Below are positions 17,529 through 26,574 of a stretch of 64,000 nucleotides of DNA, piece after piece. The notes under the pieces are model-generated. The model saw only the letters and a list, made by a program, of their open reading frames with translations, was not told where the DNA came from and searched no databases. A program made the position numbers and the translations under genes. The number at the start of each line of letters is the position of its first letter. Position 1 is the stretch's first letter. The DNA comes from Cytophagales bacterium (GTDB lineage: Bacteria; Bacteroidota; Bacteroidia; Cytophagales; Thermoflexibacteraceae): positions 23,501 to 87,500 of the forward strand of contig JAAFKA010000022.1 of assembly GCA_013299115.1 (NCBI GenBank), read 5' to 3'.

Positions 17529-18611
17529 ATGAAAACATTTGCTTTACTTTTCGCCTTCTGCCTTGCCCTTGGTTTCACAAGCTGCAAACACCACGAAGAA
17601 GAAAAAACAGTGAAAAATAATTTTTTGGCTACCAGCCCTGTAAAAATGGATACAGCCTTGATAAAAAATTATGTGTGTCAAATCCGTTCTATCAACCACA
17701 TAGAAGTTAGGGCTCTGGAAAAAGGTTATTTGCAAGAATTTTTTGTGGACGAAGGACAACCTGTAAAAAAAGGACAAGTGTTGTTTCAAATTGTGCCTTT
17801 GTTGTACCAAGCCGAAGCAAACAAAGCAGCAGCCGAAGCCAAATTTGCCGAAATTGAGTACCGTAACACCAAAAGATTGGCAGACAGCGGCATTGTAGCC
17901 CCTAACGAATTGGCTTTGTCAAGTGCAAAACTCGAAAAAGCAAAAGCTGAATTACAACTTATGCAAGTGCATTTGGGTTTTACCAAAATTGTTGCACCTT
18001 TTGACGGCATCATGGGACGTTTGCACGTGAGAAAAGGTAGTTTGTTAGACGAGGGTGATTTATTGACTACCTTGTCGGACAACAGCACCATGTGGGTTTA
18101 CTTCAATATGCCTGAACACGAATACATCACCTACCAAACCAACGCCAAAGGCACGAACCGCAGTACAGTGGGTTTGAGAATGGCAAACAACCAAATTTTT
18201 GACAACCCAGGCAAAATCGAGGTCATTGAGGCAGATTTTAACAACGAAACAGGTAACATTGCTTTCAGGGCTGCGTTTCCAAATCCCGACAGATTGCTTA
18301 GACACGGGGCAACAGGCAATATTATTATGACTGTTCCTGTTCCAAATGCTTTGCTTATTCCTCAAAAAGCTACTTTCGAAATCTTAGACAAAAAATTTGT
18401 GTTTGTGATAGACAAAAACAATGCAATCAAAACAAGAGAAATTACGATTGGTGCGGAGTTGGAAGACCTCTATGTAGTCAGTGAAGGATTGCAAAGCACC
18501 GACAACATTCTGCTCGAAGGATTGCGTAAAGTGAAAGAAAATGATGTGATAGCCTACACTCACGAAAAATCAAAAGACGTGATAGCCAACCTAAAAGTGT
18601 ATGTAGAGTAA
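17529..18611 (+). CDS. RND efflux periplasmic adaptor lipoprotein (AcrA-like)
   Basis: Membrane-fusion protein linking an RND pump to its outer-membrane channel. 360 residues with a lipoprotein signal (lipobox LGFTSC, acylated Cys19). The barrel-sandwich halves are seen as EVRALEKGYLQEFFVDEGQ and KIVAPFDGIMGRLHVRKGS, flanking an alpha-helical hairpin (about 95-145, Ala/Glu/Lys-rich). A beta-barrel and membrane-proximal domain follow (NALLIPQKATFEIL). It is first of the adaptor, pump and channel order at 17529-23682, all on the plus strand. Substrate is unknown; HAE1-type homologues export drugs and amphiphiles. Confidence 0.94.
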   Translation: MKTFALLFAFCLALGFTSCKHHEEEKTVKNNFLATSPVKMDTALIKNYVCQIRSINHIEVRALEKGYLQEFFVDEGQPVKKGQVLFQIVPLLYQAEANKAAAEAKFAEIEYRNTKRLADSGIVAPNELALSSAKLEKAKAELQLMQVHLGFTKIVAPFDGIMGRLHVRKGSLLDEGDLLTTLSDNSTMWVYFNMPEHEYITYQTNAKGTNRSTVGLRMANNQIFDNPGKIEVIEADFNNETGNIAFRAAFPNPDRLLRHGATGNIIMTVPVPNALLIPQKATFEILDKKFVFVIDKNNAIKTREITIGAELEDLYVVSEGLQSTDNILLEGLRKVKENDVIAYTHEKSKDVIANLKVYVE

Positions 18612-18619
18612 CTTCTTGC

Positions 18620-18658
18620 TACGTTGTCAATGGTGCTTTTCGCACCTTGACAATCGTA
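18620..18658. repeat. Family B palindromic unit (inverse orientation)
   Basis: 39-nt hairpin TACGTTGTCAATGGTG...CACCTTGACAATCGTA, just after the adaptor stop codon. Confidence 0.75.
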
Positions 18659-18751
18659 GTTTTTTGCCTAATTCAATAAAGAAACATTCTAACCATTGCC
18701 ATTTTCTCCCCAAAAAAGAGAAGTTGGCGGTGCTTTGCCAAAAAATATTAC

Positions 18752-18876
18752 CCCACCCCCTGCCCCTCCCCTTCTGGGAGGGGAGTAAAAAACTCTCAAA
18801 GAGAGTTTTTTACGAAAGTTACCTGCGAAGCAAGTAAAAAAACTCCCCTCCCAGAAGGGGAGGGGCAGGGGGTGGG
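18752..18876. repeat. GC-rich long inverted repeat between adaptor and pump genes
   Basis: Arms of about 34 nt (left CCACCCCCTGCCCCTCCCC..., right its exact complement) at about 18752-18786 and 18842-18876. Between them lies a second perfect hairpin AAAAAACTCTC-AAA-GAGAGTTTTTT at about 18786-18811. The extreme G/C content is alien to the surrounding DNA. A related shorter element lies at 39323-39384. Confidence 0.85.
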
Positions 18877-18906
18877 TTACAAATTCAAAATTAAAAAACT
18901 AACAAA

Positions 18907-21900
18907 ATGCTAACTTTATTCATCAACAGACCTGTTTTTGCTATTGTCTTATCTCTGGTCATTATTTTTACAGGGGTGTTGGCAATCAATAGCTTGCCCA
19001 TTTCGCAGTTCCCCGAAATATCGCCACCAATGGTTATTGTTCGGGCATCTTATCCTGGGGCAAGTGCAGTGGTTTTGACAGAGTCGGTGCTAATTCCCTT
19101 AGAACAGGCTATCAATGGCGTGCAGGGCGTAAAATATATGACCTCCGCAGCCACCAGTGCAGGCGAGGCAAACATACAAATTGTGTTTCACTTAGGCACA
19201 AATCCCGACCAAGCCGTGGTAAACGTAAACACCAGAATTGCCCAAGTGCTAAACAGATTACCTGTTTTGGTGCAACGAGAGGGGATTATTGTGAATAGAG
19301 TAGTGCCAAATATGCTGATGTATGTCAATTTGTATAGCAAAGACAGCAAGGCAGATATGAAATTTCTGTTCAACTTTGCAGGGGTGAATATGTTGCCCGA
19401 ACTGCAAAGGATTACAGGCATTGGGCAGGCTACTATTTTGGGTAGTCGCCAATATGCGATGCGGATTTGGCTAAAACCCGACAGAATGAGGGCATACAAT
19501 GTTTCTACCGAAGACGTAATGAAAGCCTTGTCCACCCAAAGTGTGATTGGTTCGCCAGGTCGTATTGGCAGGGGTGATGGCAAAACTTCGCAATCTTTGG
19601 AATATGTTTTGACTTATGAAGGTCGTTACAATGACGTAAAGCAATATGAAAAAGTGATTATCAAGGCAAATTCCGAAGGCGAAATTTTGTATTTACGAGA
19701 TATTGCCAATGTGGAATTGGGCAGCGAATATTACGATATTTATTCTAACCTTAATGAATATCCATCGGCAGCTATTATGTTGAAACAGACTTATGGCAGC
19801 AATGCAAGTGATGTGATTAAGGCTGTAAAAGCAAAATTAGACGAGGTAAAGGCAAGTTCTTTTCCGCCCGGTATGGATTATGAAATTAGCTATGACGTTT
19901 CCAACTTCCTCGATGCCTCAACTGAAAATGTCATTCACACCTTGCGAGATGCCTTTTTCTTGGTTGCTTTGGTTGTGTTCCTGTTTTTGGGAGATTGGAG
20001 GTCGACTTTAATTCCTATTTTGGCTGTGCCTATTTCCTTAGTTGGTGCTTTTGCTTTTATGCAAATGTTTGGGCTTACGATAAATATGATTACGCTGTTT
20101 GCTTTGGTGTTGGCTATCGGGATTGTGGTCGATGATGCTATTGTGGTAGTGGAGGCTGTTCACGCCAAAATGGAAGAAGAACCGCAGCTGTCGCCTTACA
20201 ATGCAGTGAAAAAAGTGCTTAACGAAATTAGCGGGGCTGTGATTGCCATTACCTTGCTGATGACTGCGGTGTTTATTCCTGTGGCTTTTATGACGGGTCC
20301 TGTGGGTATATTTTTTAGGCAATTTTCTATTACCATGACCTCCTCCATTATCATTTCGGGGTTCATTGCCCTTACGCTTACGCCTGTGTTGTGTGCCATG
20401 ATTTTGCGAAATCACCACCACGGTGAACACAAACGGACTATGGTTGAGAGGTTTATTGGTGGTTTCAATAGATTGTTTGAAAAATTGACTAATGTATATG
20501 TAAAACTGTTGCAACTGATTGTAAAACGCAGATTGGTTACGTTTTTGTTTTTGGTAACTTTTGGTGTAGGTATTTTCTTTATCACCAAATCTTTGCCTTC
20601 GGGCTTTATTCCCAGCGAAGACCAAGGTATGATTTACGCCATTATTCAAACGCCGCCAGGTTCTACGTTAGAAAGAACCAATGACATCACTCGCAAATTG
20701 CAAAAACTTTCCGAAAAAGTGGAGGGTATTCAGTCCATTTCTGCCTTAGCGGGCTATGAAGTTTTGACCGAAGGCAGAGGGTCAAATGCAGGAACTTGCT
20801 TGATTAACCTCAAACCTTGGTCTGAACGTAAACAGTCTGTAACCGAAATTATCCACGAATTGGAAAAATTAGCCCACGAAAATATTGCGGGTGCAGTGAT
20901 TGAGTTTTTTGACCCACCAGCAGTGCCTGGTTATGGGGCAGCAGGTGGTTTCTCTTTGCAACTTTTGGACAAAACCAATACAGGAGATTACAATGAATTG
21001 GACAGAGTAAGCACCGAATTTATGACACAACTGCACAAACGCAAAGAATTGACAGGTTTGTTTAGTTTTTACAGTGCCAATTATCCGCAATATGAATTGC
21101 AGATAGACAACCAATTAGCTATGCAAAAAGGTGTATCTATTGACAATGCCATGAGTACCTTGTCCATTTTCATTGGTAGTACTTATGAATTAGGGTTTAT
21201 CAAATTTCAACGATTTTTCAAGGTTTTTGTGCAAGCCTCACCCGAATACCGAAAATTGCCCGAAGACCTGCTAAATATGTGGGTGAAAAACGACAAAGGA
21301 GAAATGGTGCCTTTCTCTGCCTTTATGAAAATTAAAAAATCGCAAGGGGCAAACGAAATTAACCGTTATAATATGTACACAACCTCGTCAATTCGCGGAA
21401 GTTCTGCCAAAGGTTACAGCAGTGGCGAGGCAATCAAGGCAGTGCAAGAAACTGCCAAAACCCTGCCCAAAGGCTTTGACATAGACTGGGCGGGGCTTTC
21501 CTTAGACGAAGTGGCAAGAGGAAACGAGGCTTTGTATATCTTTTTAATTGTATTGGCATTTGTTTATTTGGTTTTGGCAGCACAATACGAAAGTTTTATT
21601 ATTCCTTTGGCTGTTATTTTCTCCTTACCTGCGGGTATTTTTGGCTCTTTTGCCCTCCTCAAAATGATGGGCTTGGCAAACGACATTTACGCACAAGTAG
21701 GCTTGGTGATGTTAGTAGGTTTGCTGGGCAAAAATGCGGTGTTGATAGTAGAGTTTGCAGTCCAGAAACAACAGCAAGGAGCAACCGTATTTGAGGCTGC
21801 GGTGGAGGGTGCAAAAGTCCGTTTCCGCCCCATCTTGATGACTTCCTTTGCTTTTATGGCAGGACTTATTCCGTTGGTATTGGCTACGGGACCTGGTGCT

Positions 21901-22077
21901 ATTGGCAACCGTACCATCGGTGCATCTTCGCTGGGTGGTATGCTTTTCGGTACTGTTTTCGGCGTGATTATCGTACCTGGATTGTATTATATTTTTGGGA
22001 AAATAGCCGAAGGAAAAGAGTTGATAAAACACGAAGATGAAACACCGCTAACAGAAAACGAACATCATCACCATTAA
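18907..22077 (+). CDS. RND multidrug efflux pump, HAE1 family (AcrB-like)
   Basis: Proton-driven inner-membrane trimeric pump, 1056 residues, full length. There are twelve membrane helices in two sets of six (about 10-30, 340-500, 540-560, 880-1040) with two large periplasmic loops. The proton-relay aspartates are Asp409-Asp410 in GIVVDDAIVVVEAVHAKME. The porter domain includes PNMLMYVNLYSKDS, and the second half has GFIPSEDQGMIYAIIQTPPG, typical of HAE1 pumps. The C-terminus ends in a His-rich tail (NEHHHH). It is separated from the adaptor by 295 bases of palindromic DNA and from the channel gene by 165 bases with two more palindromes, so one transcript would carry several large hairpins. 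Confidence 0.97.
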   Translation: MLTLFINRPVFAIVLSLVIIFTGVLAINSLPISQFPEISPPMVIVRASYPGASAVVLTESVLIPLEQAINGVQGVKYMTSAATSAGEANIQIVFHLGTNPDQAVVNVNTRIAQVLNRLPVLVQREGIIVNRVVPNMLMYVNLYSKDSKADMKFLFNFAGVNMLPELQRITGIGQATILGSRQYAMRIWLKPDRMRAYNVSTEDVMKALSTQSVIGSPGRIGRGDGKTSQSLEYVLTYEGRYNDVKQYEKVIIKANSEGEILYLRDIANVELGSEYYDIYSNLNEYPSAAIMLKQTYGSNASDVIKAVKAKLDEVKASSFPPGMDYEISYDVSNFLDASTENVIHTLRDAFFLVALVVFLFLGDWRSTLIPILAVPISLVGAFAFMQMFGLTINMITLFALVLAIGIVVDDAIVVVEAVHAKMEEEPQLSPYNAVKKVLNEISGAVIAITLLMTAVFIPVAFMTGPVGIFFRQFSITMTSSIIISGFIALTLTPVLCAMILRNHHHGEHKRTMVERFIGGFNRLFEKLTNVYVKLLQLIVKRRLVTFLFLVTFGVGIFFITKSLPSGFIPSEDQGMIYAIIQTPPGSTLERTNDITRKLQKLSEKVEGIQSISALAGYEVLTEGRGSNAGTCLINLKPWSERKQSVTEIIHELEKLAHENIAGAVIEFFDPPAVPGYGAAGGFSLQLLDKTNTGDYNELDRVSTEFMTQLHKRKELTGLFSFYSANYPQYELQIDNQLAMQKGVSIDNAMSTLSIFIGSTYELGFIKFQRFFKVFVQASPEYRKLPEDLLNMWVKNDKGEMVPFSAFMKIKKSQGANEINRYNMYTTSSIRGSSAKGYSSGEAIKAVQETAKTLPKGFDIDWAGLSLDEVARGNEALYIFLIVLAFVYLVLAAQYESFIIPLAVIFSLPAGIFGSFALLKMMGLANDIYAQVGLVMLVGLLGKNAVLIVEFAVQKQQQGATVFEAAVEGAKVRFRPILMTSFAFMAGLIPLVLATGPGAIGNRTIGASSLGGMLFGTVFGVIIVPGLYYIFGKIAEGKELIKHEDETPLTENEHHHH

Positions 22078-22085
22078 TAATTTTA

Positions 22086-22174
22086 GCACACAGATAACAC
22101 AGATTGAACGGATAAAACACTGATTTTAAAAATTTTATCCGTAAAAATCTGCTAAATCTGCGTTATCTGTGTGC
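22086..22174. repeat. Palindromic intergenic repeat, family A, copy 5
   Basis: 89-nt inverted repeat GCACACAGATAACACAGATT...AATCTGCGTTATCTGTGTGC, immediately downstream of the pump gene. Confidence 0.85.
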
Positions 22175-22188
22175 CAAAAATTTACAAA

Positions 22189-22217
22189 TTGTCTGACACT
22201 TTTAAAGTGTCAGACAA
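22189..22217. repeat. Short 14-bp palindrome (family C)
   Basis: TTGTCTGACACTTT and its exact complement separated by one base. Related hairpins with a (T)GTC-GA-AC core occur at 32931-32959 and 34202-34230, each in an intergenic gap. Confidence 0.75.
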
Positions 22218-22242
22218 ATACAATTACTAACAAAAAAATGAT

Positions 22243-23682
22243 ATGAAACTCAAAAAAACCTTCTATAAAATCATTGGCATTTTTGCCCTTGTTTCAGCTT
22301 TTATGTCCTGTTCCATTCCTGCCTTAATCACGAGAAAGGAAAACACCAAAACGCCGAACAGCTACCAAATTGCTGCCGACTCTGCCAAAAACATAGCCAA
22401 AATAAAGTGGAGAGAATATTTTACAGACCACAATCTGGTTGCTTTGATAGACACTGCACTCAAAAATAACCAAGAGTTGAATATTGTTTTGCAAGAAATA
22501 ATGATAGCCAACAACGAAGTGCGGGCAAGAAAAGGGGACTATTTGCCTTTTGTGGATATAGGCGTGGGCTATGGCGTAAACAGGCAAGGGAGATACACCG
22601 CAGGCGGGGCTGCTGACGAAAACGTACCTATCATAGAGGGACAAAAAAATCCTGCCCCTTTGCAAAACTACAACTTAGGCTTGTATGCAACGTGGGAGGT
22701 GGATATTTGGAAAAAACTTCGCAATGCCAAAAAATCTGCCTATTTGAAATATTTGTCCAGCGTGGAAGGTAGAAATTTTATGGTTACAAATTTGGTAGCC
22801 GAAATTGCCAATAGCTACTATGAATTGGTAGCCTTAGACAATGAATTGGGCGTATTGAACCAAAACATAGAAATTCAGAGCAATGCCTTGCGGACAGTGA
22901 AACTGCAAAAAGAATCTGCCAAAGTTACCGAATTGGCTGTTCGTAGATTTGAGGCACAGGTGCTGCACATCAGAAGCCTTGCTTTCAAAATATCGCAAAA
23001 AATCATAGAAACCGAAAACAGAATTAACTTTTTGTTGGGTAGATATGCCCAGCCCATTCCGCGTGATTCGCAAAGTTTCAACACTTTTGTTCCTCCGACT
23101 ATTCTTGACGGTATTCCAGCCCAATTATTGGCAAACAGACCCGACATTAAACAAGCCGAATTGGAGTTGGCAGCCACCAAACTCAATGTGCAGATAGCAA
23201 GGGCAAATTTTTATCCTTCCTTGCGATTGACCGCAGGCTTAGGTTTAGAGGCTTTTCAGGCAGATTATTTGATAAAAGCCCCCGAATCCATTTTGTATGG
23301 CATAGCAGGAGGGTTGGCAAGTCCGTTTGTGAACAGAAATGCTATCAAAGCCATGTATCTTAACGCCAATTCCAAACAAATACAGGCAGTTTACAACTAT
23401 GAAAGGCGGATTTTAAATGCTTATTTTGAGGTGTTGAACCAACTCAACAACAGCAAAAACCTGAAAAGTAGCTACGATTTGCAAGCAAAGCAGGTGGAAG
23501 AACTCAACAGGTCTGTCAATATCTCCAATGATTTGTTTTTGGCTGCTCGTGCAGATTATATGGAGGTGCTGCTCACGCAAAGAGATGCCTTAGACTCCAA
23601 ATTTGACCTCATAGAAACCAAAGCCCAGCAGTTGCACGTCTTTGTGAATGTGTATCGGGCATTGGGCGGTGGGTGGAATTAA
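22243..23682 (+). CDS. Outer-membrane efflux channel lipoprotein (TolC/OprM type)
   Basis: 479-residue outer-membrane factor of the NodT group. Lipoprotein signal with acylated Cys23 (SAFMSC). Two OEP repeats are visible: the first includes LVALIDTALKNNQELN and YNLGLYATWEVDIWKKL, the second ANRPDIKQAELELAATKLNVQIA and FYPSLRLTAGLG, both diagnostic. Its stop overlaps the convergent peroxidase gene by four bases. It completes the tripartite efflux set; no TetR or two-component regulator is adjacent. Confidence 0.95.
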   Translation: MKLKKTFYKIIGIFALVSAFMSCSIPALITRKENTKTPNSYQIAADSAKNIAKIKWREYFTDHNLVALIDTALKNNQELNIVLQEIMIANNEVRARKGDYLPFVDIGVGYGVNRQGRYTAGGAADENVPIIEGQKNPAPLQNYNLGLYATWEVDIWKKLRNAKKSAYLKYLSSVEGRNFMVTNLVAEIANSYYELVALDNELGVLNQNIEIQSNALRTVKLQKESAKVTELAVRRFEAQVLHIRSLAFKISQKIIETENRINFLLGRYAQPIPRDSQSFNTFVPPTILDGIPAQLLANRPDIKQAELELAATKLNVQIARANFYPSLRLTAGLGLEAFQADYLIKAPESILYGIAGGLASPFVNRNAIKAMYLNANSKQIQAVYNYERRILNAYFEVLNQLNNSKNLKSSYDLQAKQVEELNRSVNISNDLFLAARADYMEVLLTQRDALDSKFDLIETKAQQLHVFVNVYRALGGGWN

Positions 23683-24725
23683 GGTGTAAGGCTATTTAAG
23701 GTCTTTAAAAATTCAATAATTGCTTTTTTTTCATGTATTGTCAAAGCTATACCCAGCTGCCCATTTCGTTTTTTTAAGAATGGAGATAAAGTTTTTGACA
23801 ATTTCACACCTTCTTGGTAGTGTTGCAAAACCTCTTCGATAGACTGAAAACGACCGTCATGCATATAAGGTGGGGTTTTCAATACATTTCTCAAGGTAGG
23901 GGTGCGAAACTTGCCGTAATCTTGCAGTTGATTGGTAACTCTCCCACGACCTTGATAAATGCCTTCGTATATGGTAAGTTGGTTTATAGAGTCCGTATTT
24001 AAGCCGTTGTTATGAAAACTGTGGTCTGTAAACAAGACCGAAGCATGGCAGGGCGTACATTTGGTTTGCACAATCTCCAACCCTTGCAAAGCTAAAGTAG
24101 GCAAAGAATTTCTGGTAGAATCTTGTAAATAAAGGTCGTAAGCTGTTTCGGTAGCAAATAAAGTTCGTTGAAATTGAGCTAAGGCACGCAAAATATTTTG
24201 GGAGTTGATAACAGGTTGCTGGGGAAAAGCAGTCTGAAACAAAGGCAAATAGGCTGGGTCATCAGCCAATTCTTGGGGCAATTCTTTCAGATTTTGATTC
24301 ATTTCATCTACGTTTGTTAGTGGAGCAACCGATAAAGATTCTAAGTTAGTTGCCCCTCCATCCCAAAATAAATTGGTTGCCCACGCCACATAAAACAAGG
24401 AAGGTGTATGTCTAAACAACGTTTTGCCTGAATGACCAGCAGCAGTAAGAGCCAAGCCATCAGTAAAAGCACGCTGGGGTTGGTGGCAGGAGGCACAAGC
24501 TAATTGGTTATTTCCTGATAGTTTAGTATCGAAAAACAACTTTTTTCCTAATACAATACCTTCCACTGTAGTTGGATTGGCTGAGTTGACAGGCAAAGGC
24601 GGAAAATGAGAGGGTAGGGTAGGGGGGGAGTAGGGGGTGGGAGAGTATTGGCAACTACCCAAATACAAGGCAAAAAGAATGTAAGAAGAAGATTTGGAGA
24701 TTTGCATTTGTTTTTGTTTGGTCAT
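23679..24725 (-). CDS. Di-haem cytochrome c peroxidase (MauG/CcpA family)
   Basis: 348-residue periplasmic di-haem enzyme reducing hydrogen peroxide, or a MauG-like oxidase. Lipoprotein signal with lipobox LGSC (Cys25). Two haem c sites are visible, CASCH followed by QPQRAFTDG and CTPCH. Family landmarks include LGKKLFFDTKLSGN, TPSLFYVAW and RTPTLRNVLKTPPYMHDGRF. The Pro-rich stretch after the lipid anchor (residues about 28-50) is a surface linker. It converges on and overlaps the efflux channel gene by four bases. Confidence 0.94.
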   Translation of the reverse strand: MTKQKQMQISKSSSYILFALYLGSCQYSPTPYSPPTLPSHFPPLPVNSANPTTVEGIVLGKKLFFDTKLSGNNQLACASCHQPQRAFTDGLALTAAGHSGKTLFRHTPSLFYVAWATNLFWDGGATNLESLSVAPLTNVDEMNQNLKELPQELADDPAYLPLFQTAFPQQPVINSQNILRALAQFQRTLFATETAYDLYLQDSTRNSLPTLALQGLEIVQTKCTPCHASVLFTDHSFHNNGLNTDSINQLTIYEGIYQGRGRVTNQLQDYGKFRTPTLRNVLKTPPYMHDGRFQSIEEVLQHYQEGVKLSKTLSPFLKKRNGQLGIALTIHEKKAIIEFLKTLNSLTP

Positions 24726-24949
24726 TTTCTTATTTTTTTAGCTTTTACTCTTTAAACAAAGCTGTCTTACAAAAGTACATAAAGAATCGGAGGCTTTGGC
24801 ATAATAATGTAGTTTATGGTTTAATTTTTGCAAGGTAATTTTGGCAAAGAAATTTGCAAATAGTGAAAAAATAATTAGCCAAATACTTTTTTTTAAAAAA
24901 AAAATTCTATCTTAACGGCACGAAAGCAAGGAAGTATCAAAAACTTTCT

Positions 24950-24957
24950 TAGCTTTG
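24950..24957 (+). promoter_or_regulatory. -7 promoter element of the siaB-like gene
   Basis: TAGCTTTG matches TAnnTTTG, 38 bases before the start codon. No TTTG is seen at the ideal upstream distance. Confidence 0.45.
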
Positions 24958-24995
24958 CAACTCAAAATGATTTTAAAATATCTTTTTTCATCACG

Positions 24996-25556
24996 ATGAA
25001 GTACATCTATGATTTGCACAAGACCATGCTACGGCAGAGCTTAATATTGGTTTACGAAGGTGAATTTAACCAAGAAGTAACCAAATCTGTCCTTGCTATG
25101 GTTGAGCGGAATATGGATTCCTTTGGAGAGGAAGCTTCCATTAAACGCAAAGTTTTCAACGTGATGGTGGAGTGTCTTCAAAACATCTGCAAACACGCCG
25201 AAAGTTTTGATGTAGAAACCTACGGAAAAAATAATGCTATTTTTCTTATTGGTAAACACGAAGACGAATACATTATCACTTCTGGCAATGCAGTGCCTAA
25301 TGACAAAGTACCCAGTATTTCAAAAAAATTGGAAAACATCAACGCCTTAGATAAAGAAGGGTTAAAAGAACTCTACAAAAGCATTATTAAAGGTAGTCCG
25401 GGCTTATCAGAAAAAGGCGGTGCAGGCTTAGGTTTTGTGGATATGGCACGAAAGTCAGGACAAAAACTCCGTTTCGACTTCGAACCCATAGACGAACACC
25501 TCACTTTCTTTTCTTTGAAAAGCACAATCTCCCGTACTGCAAAAGGCGGAGATTAA
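24996..25556 (+). CDS. SiaB-like protein kinase (DUF6272)
   Basis: 186-residue GHKL-type protein kinase of the SiaB family, which phosphorylates the SiaC partner protein encoded next. The ATPase features are seen as VFNVMVECLQNICKHAE (N box, about 50-66) and GGAGLGFVDMARKSG (G box, about 145-160). In Pseudomonas SiaB/SiaC control a diguanylate cyclase together with the phosphatase SiaA; neither a SiaA phosphatase nor a GGDEF gene is in this window. A -7 promoter element precedes it. Confidence 0.88.
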   Translation: MKYIYDLHKTMLRQSLILVYEGEFNQEVTKSVLAMVERNMDSFGEEASIKRKVFNVMVECLQNICKHAESFDVETYGKNNAIFLIGKHEDEYIITSGNAVPNDKVPSISKKLENINALDKEGLKELYKSIIKGSPGLSEKGGAGLGFVDMARKSGQKLRFDFEPIDEHLTFFSLKSTISRTAKGGD

Positions 25557-25640
25557 AACGGAATTTGTATCAGGATTTATCCCACAGGACAAGAGGCACA
25601 CACAAAGCACCTCAAAATCCAATGTGATTGTAAATAGAGC

Positions 25641-25669
25641 TTTGTATTTATTGTAAACACTTAATTTTG
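25641..25669 (+). promoter_or_regulatory. Putative promoter of the siaC-like gene
   Basis: TTTG at 25641 and TAATTTTG at 25662-25669, spaced 17 bases, slightly short of the 19-21 norm. It would give siaC its own transcript with a leader of about 25 bases. Confidence 0.4.
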
Positions 25670-25698
25670 CTTGGTCTTTAAATTATACAGTATAGACA

Positions 25699-26061
25699 AT
25701 GGAAATCATCAACAACGGTGGAACTGAGGATACCCCCAAAGTAGTATTAGATAAAGGTAACAGTATTTTTGAAATTTCTGGTCGTTCTTTACCCGAAGAC
25801 GCTGCCGAGTTTTATGAGCCTATTATCAATTGGATTGAGCAATATCAAAAACAGCCTAATCCTGCTACCAATTTCATGTTCAAACTCGAATACTTCAACA
25901 CAGCTTCGTCTAAGTTGATACTCGATGTATTGTCTTCTTTGGAGGCTATTGATGGTATCAAAGTAATATGGTATTATCACGAAGATGACGAGGACATGGA
26001 AGAGGCTGGACAAGAATTTTCTGAATTAGTAGATGTTCCTTTTGAGTTCAAAACCTACTAA
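25699..26061 (+). CDS. SiaC-like regulatory phosphoprotein (DUF1987)
   Basis: 120-residue partner and substrate of the SiaB kinase. It has the DUF1987 layout: ISGRSLPEDAAEFYEP early, then FKLEYFNTASSKLILDVL, whose Thr/Ser cluster contains the expected phosphosite (NTASSK, about residues 70-75), and an acidic end (HEDDEDMEEAGQEFSE). The fold is STAS-like. Location is cytoplasmic. The 142-base gap to siaB contains its own putative promoter, and a terminator hairpin follows. Confidence 0.9.
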   Translation: MEIINNGGTEDTPKVVLDKGNSIFEISGRSLPEDAAEFYEPIINWIEQYQKQPNPATNFMFKLEYFNTASSKLILDVLSSLEAIDGIKVIWYYHEDDEDMEEAGQEFSELVDVPFEFKTY

Positions 26062-26108
26062 CTCATTGCACTTACCAAAAAAGTAAGGTCAATCCTCTAA
26101 AAATATAC

Positions 26109-26140
26109 AGCCTTGCAGTTAAACTGTAAGGCTATTTGTG
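26109..26140 (+). terminator. Terminator after siaC
   Basis: AGCCTTGCAGTT/AACTGTAAGGCT hairpin (26109-26133) followed by ATTTGTGTTT. Confidence 0.65.
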
Positions 26141-26156
26141 TTTAAAAAATATTAAA

Positions 26157-26492
26157 ATGAACAAAATAGAAGAATTTAACGAATATAGAGCCAAAATGAA
26201 TGAACAAATTTTAGGCGCTGATAACTTAGTTATCAAAAGATTTTTTAACCTCGATACGCACACCTACTCCGAAGGAAAATTGGATACCCGTACCAAAGAA
26301 ATGATTGGGCTGGCTTGTTCTATGGTCTTGCGGTGTGATGATTGTATCAAATACCACGTGGGCAAGTGCCACGACTTAGGGCTGTCAAAAGAGGAAATTC
26401 GCGAGGTATTTTCTATTGCCTTAGTGATTGGGGGCAGCATAGTCATTCCACACCTCCGCAGGGCTTGGGAGTATTTGGAGGAACATGGATAA
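26157..26492 (+). CDS. Carboxymuconolactone decarboxylase/AhpD-like protein
   Basis: 111 residues from the ATG at 26157 (MNKIEEFNEYRAKM); seven extra upstream codons belong to the terminator region. The AhpD-type redox pair is a CxxC in RCDDCIKYHVGKC (Cys and Cys around residues 60-63) with the conserved His three positions later, in a helical frame KTKEMIGLACSMV-like. AhpD-family members act as small peroxidases or disulfide reductases; the short single-domain form is common in Bacteroidota. It follows the siaC terminator. Confidence 0.87.
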   Translation: MNKIEEFNEYRAKMNEQILGADNLVIKRFFNLDTHTYSEGKLDTRTKEMIGLACSMVLRCDDCIKYHVGKCHDLGLSKEEIREVFSIALVIGGSIVIPHLRRAWEYLEEHG

Positions 26493-26574
26493 TTACATTT
26501 TTTAGCTAATAGAAGTTGTTTTTCACTTTCAACTATCAAATTTTCTATTACCTTCGTTTTCTGCTATTTGTTTC

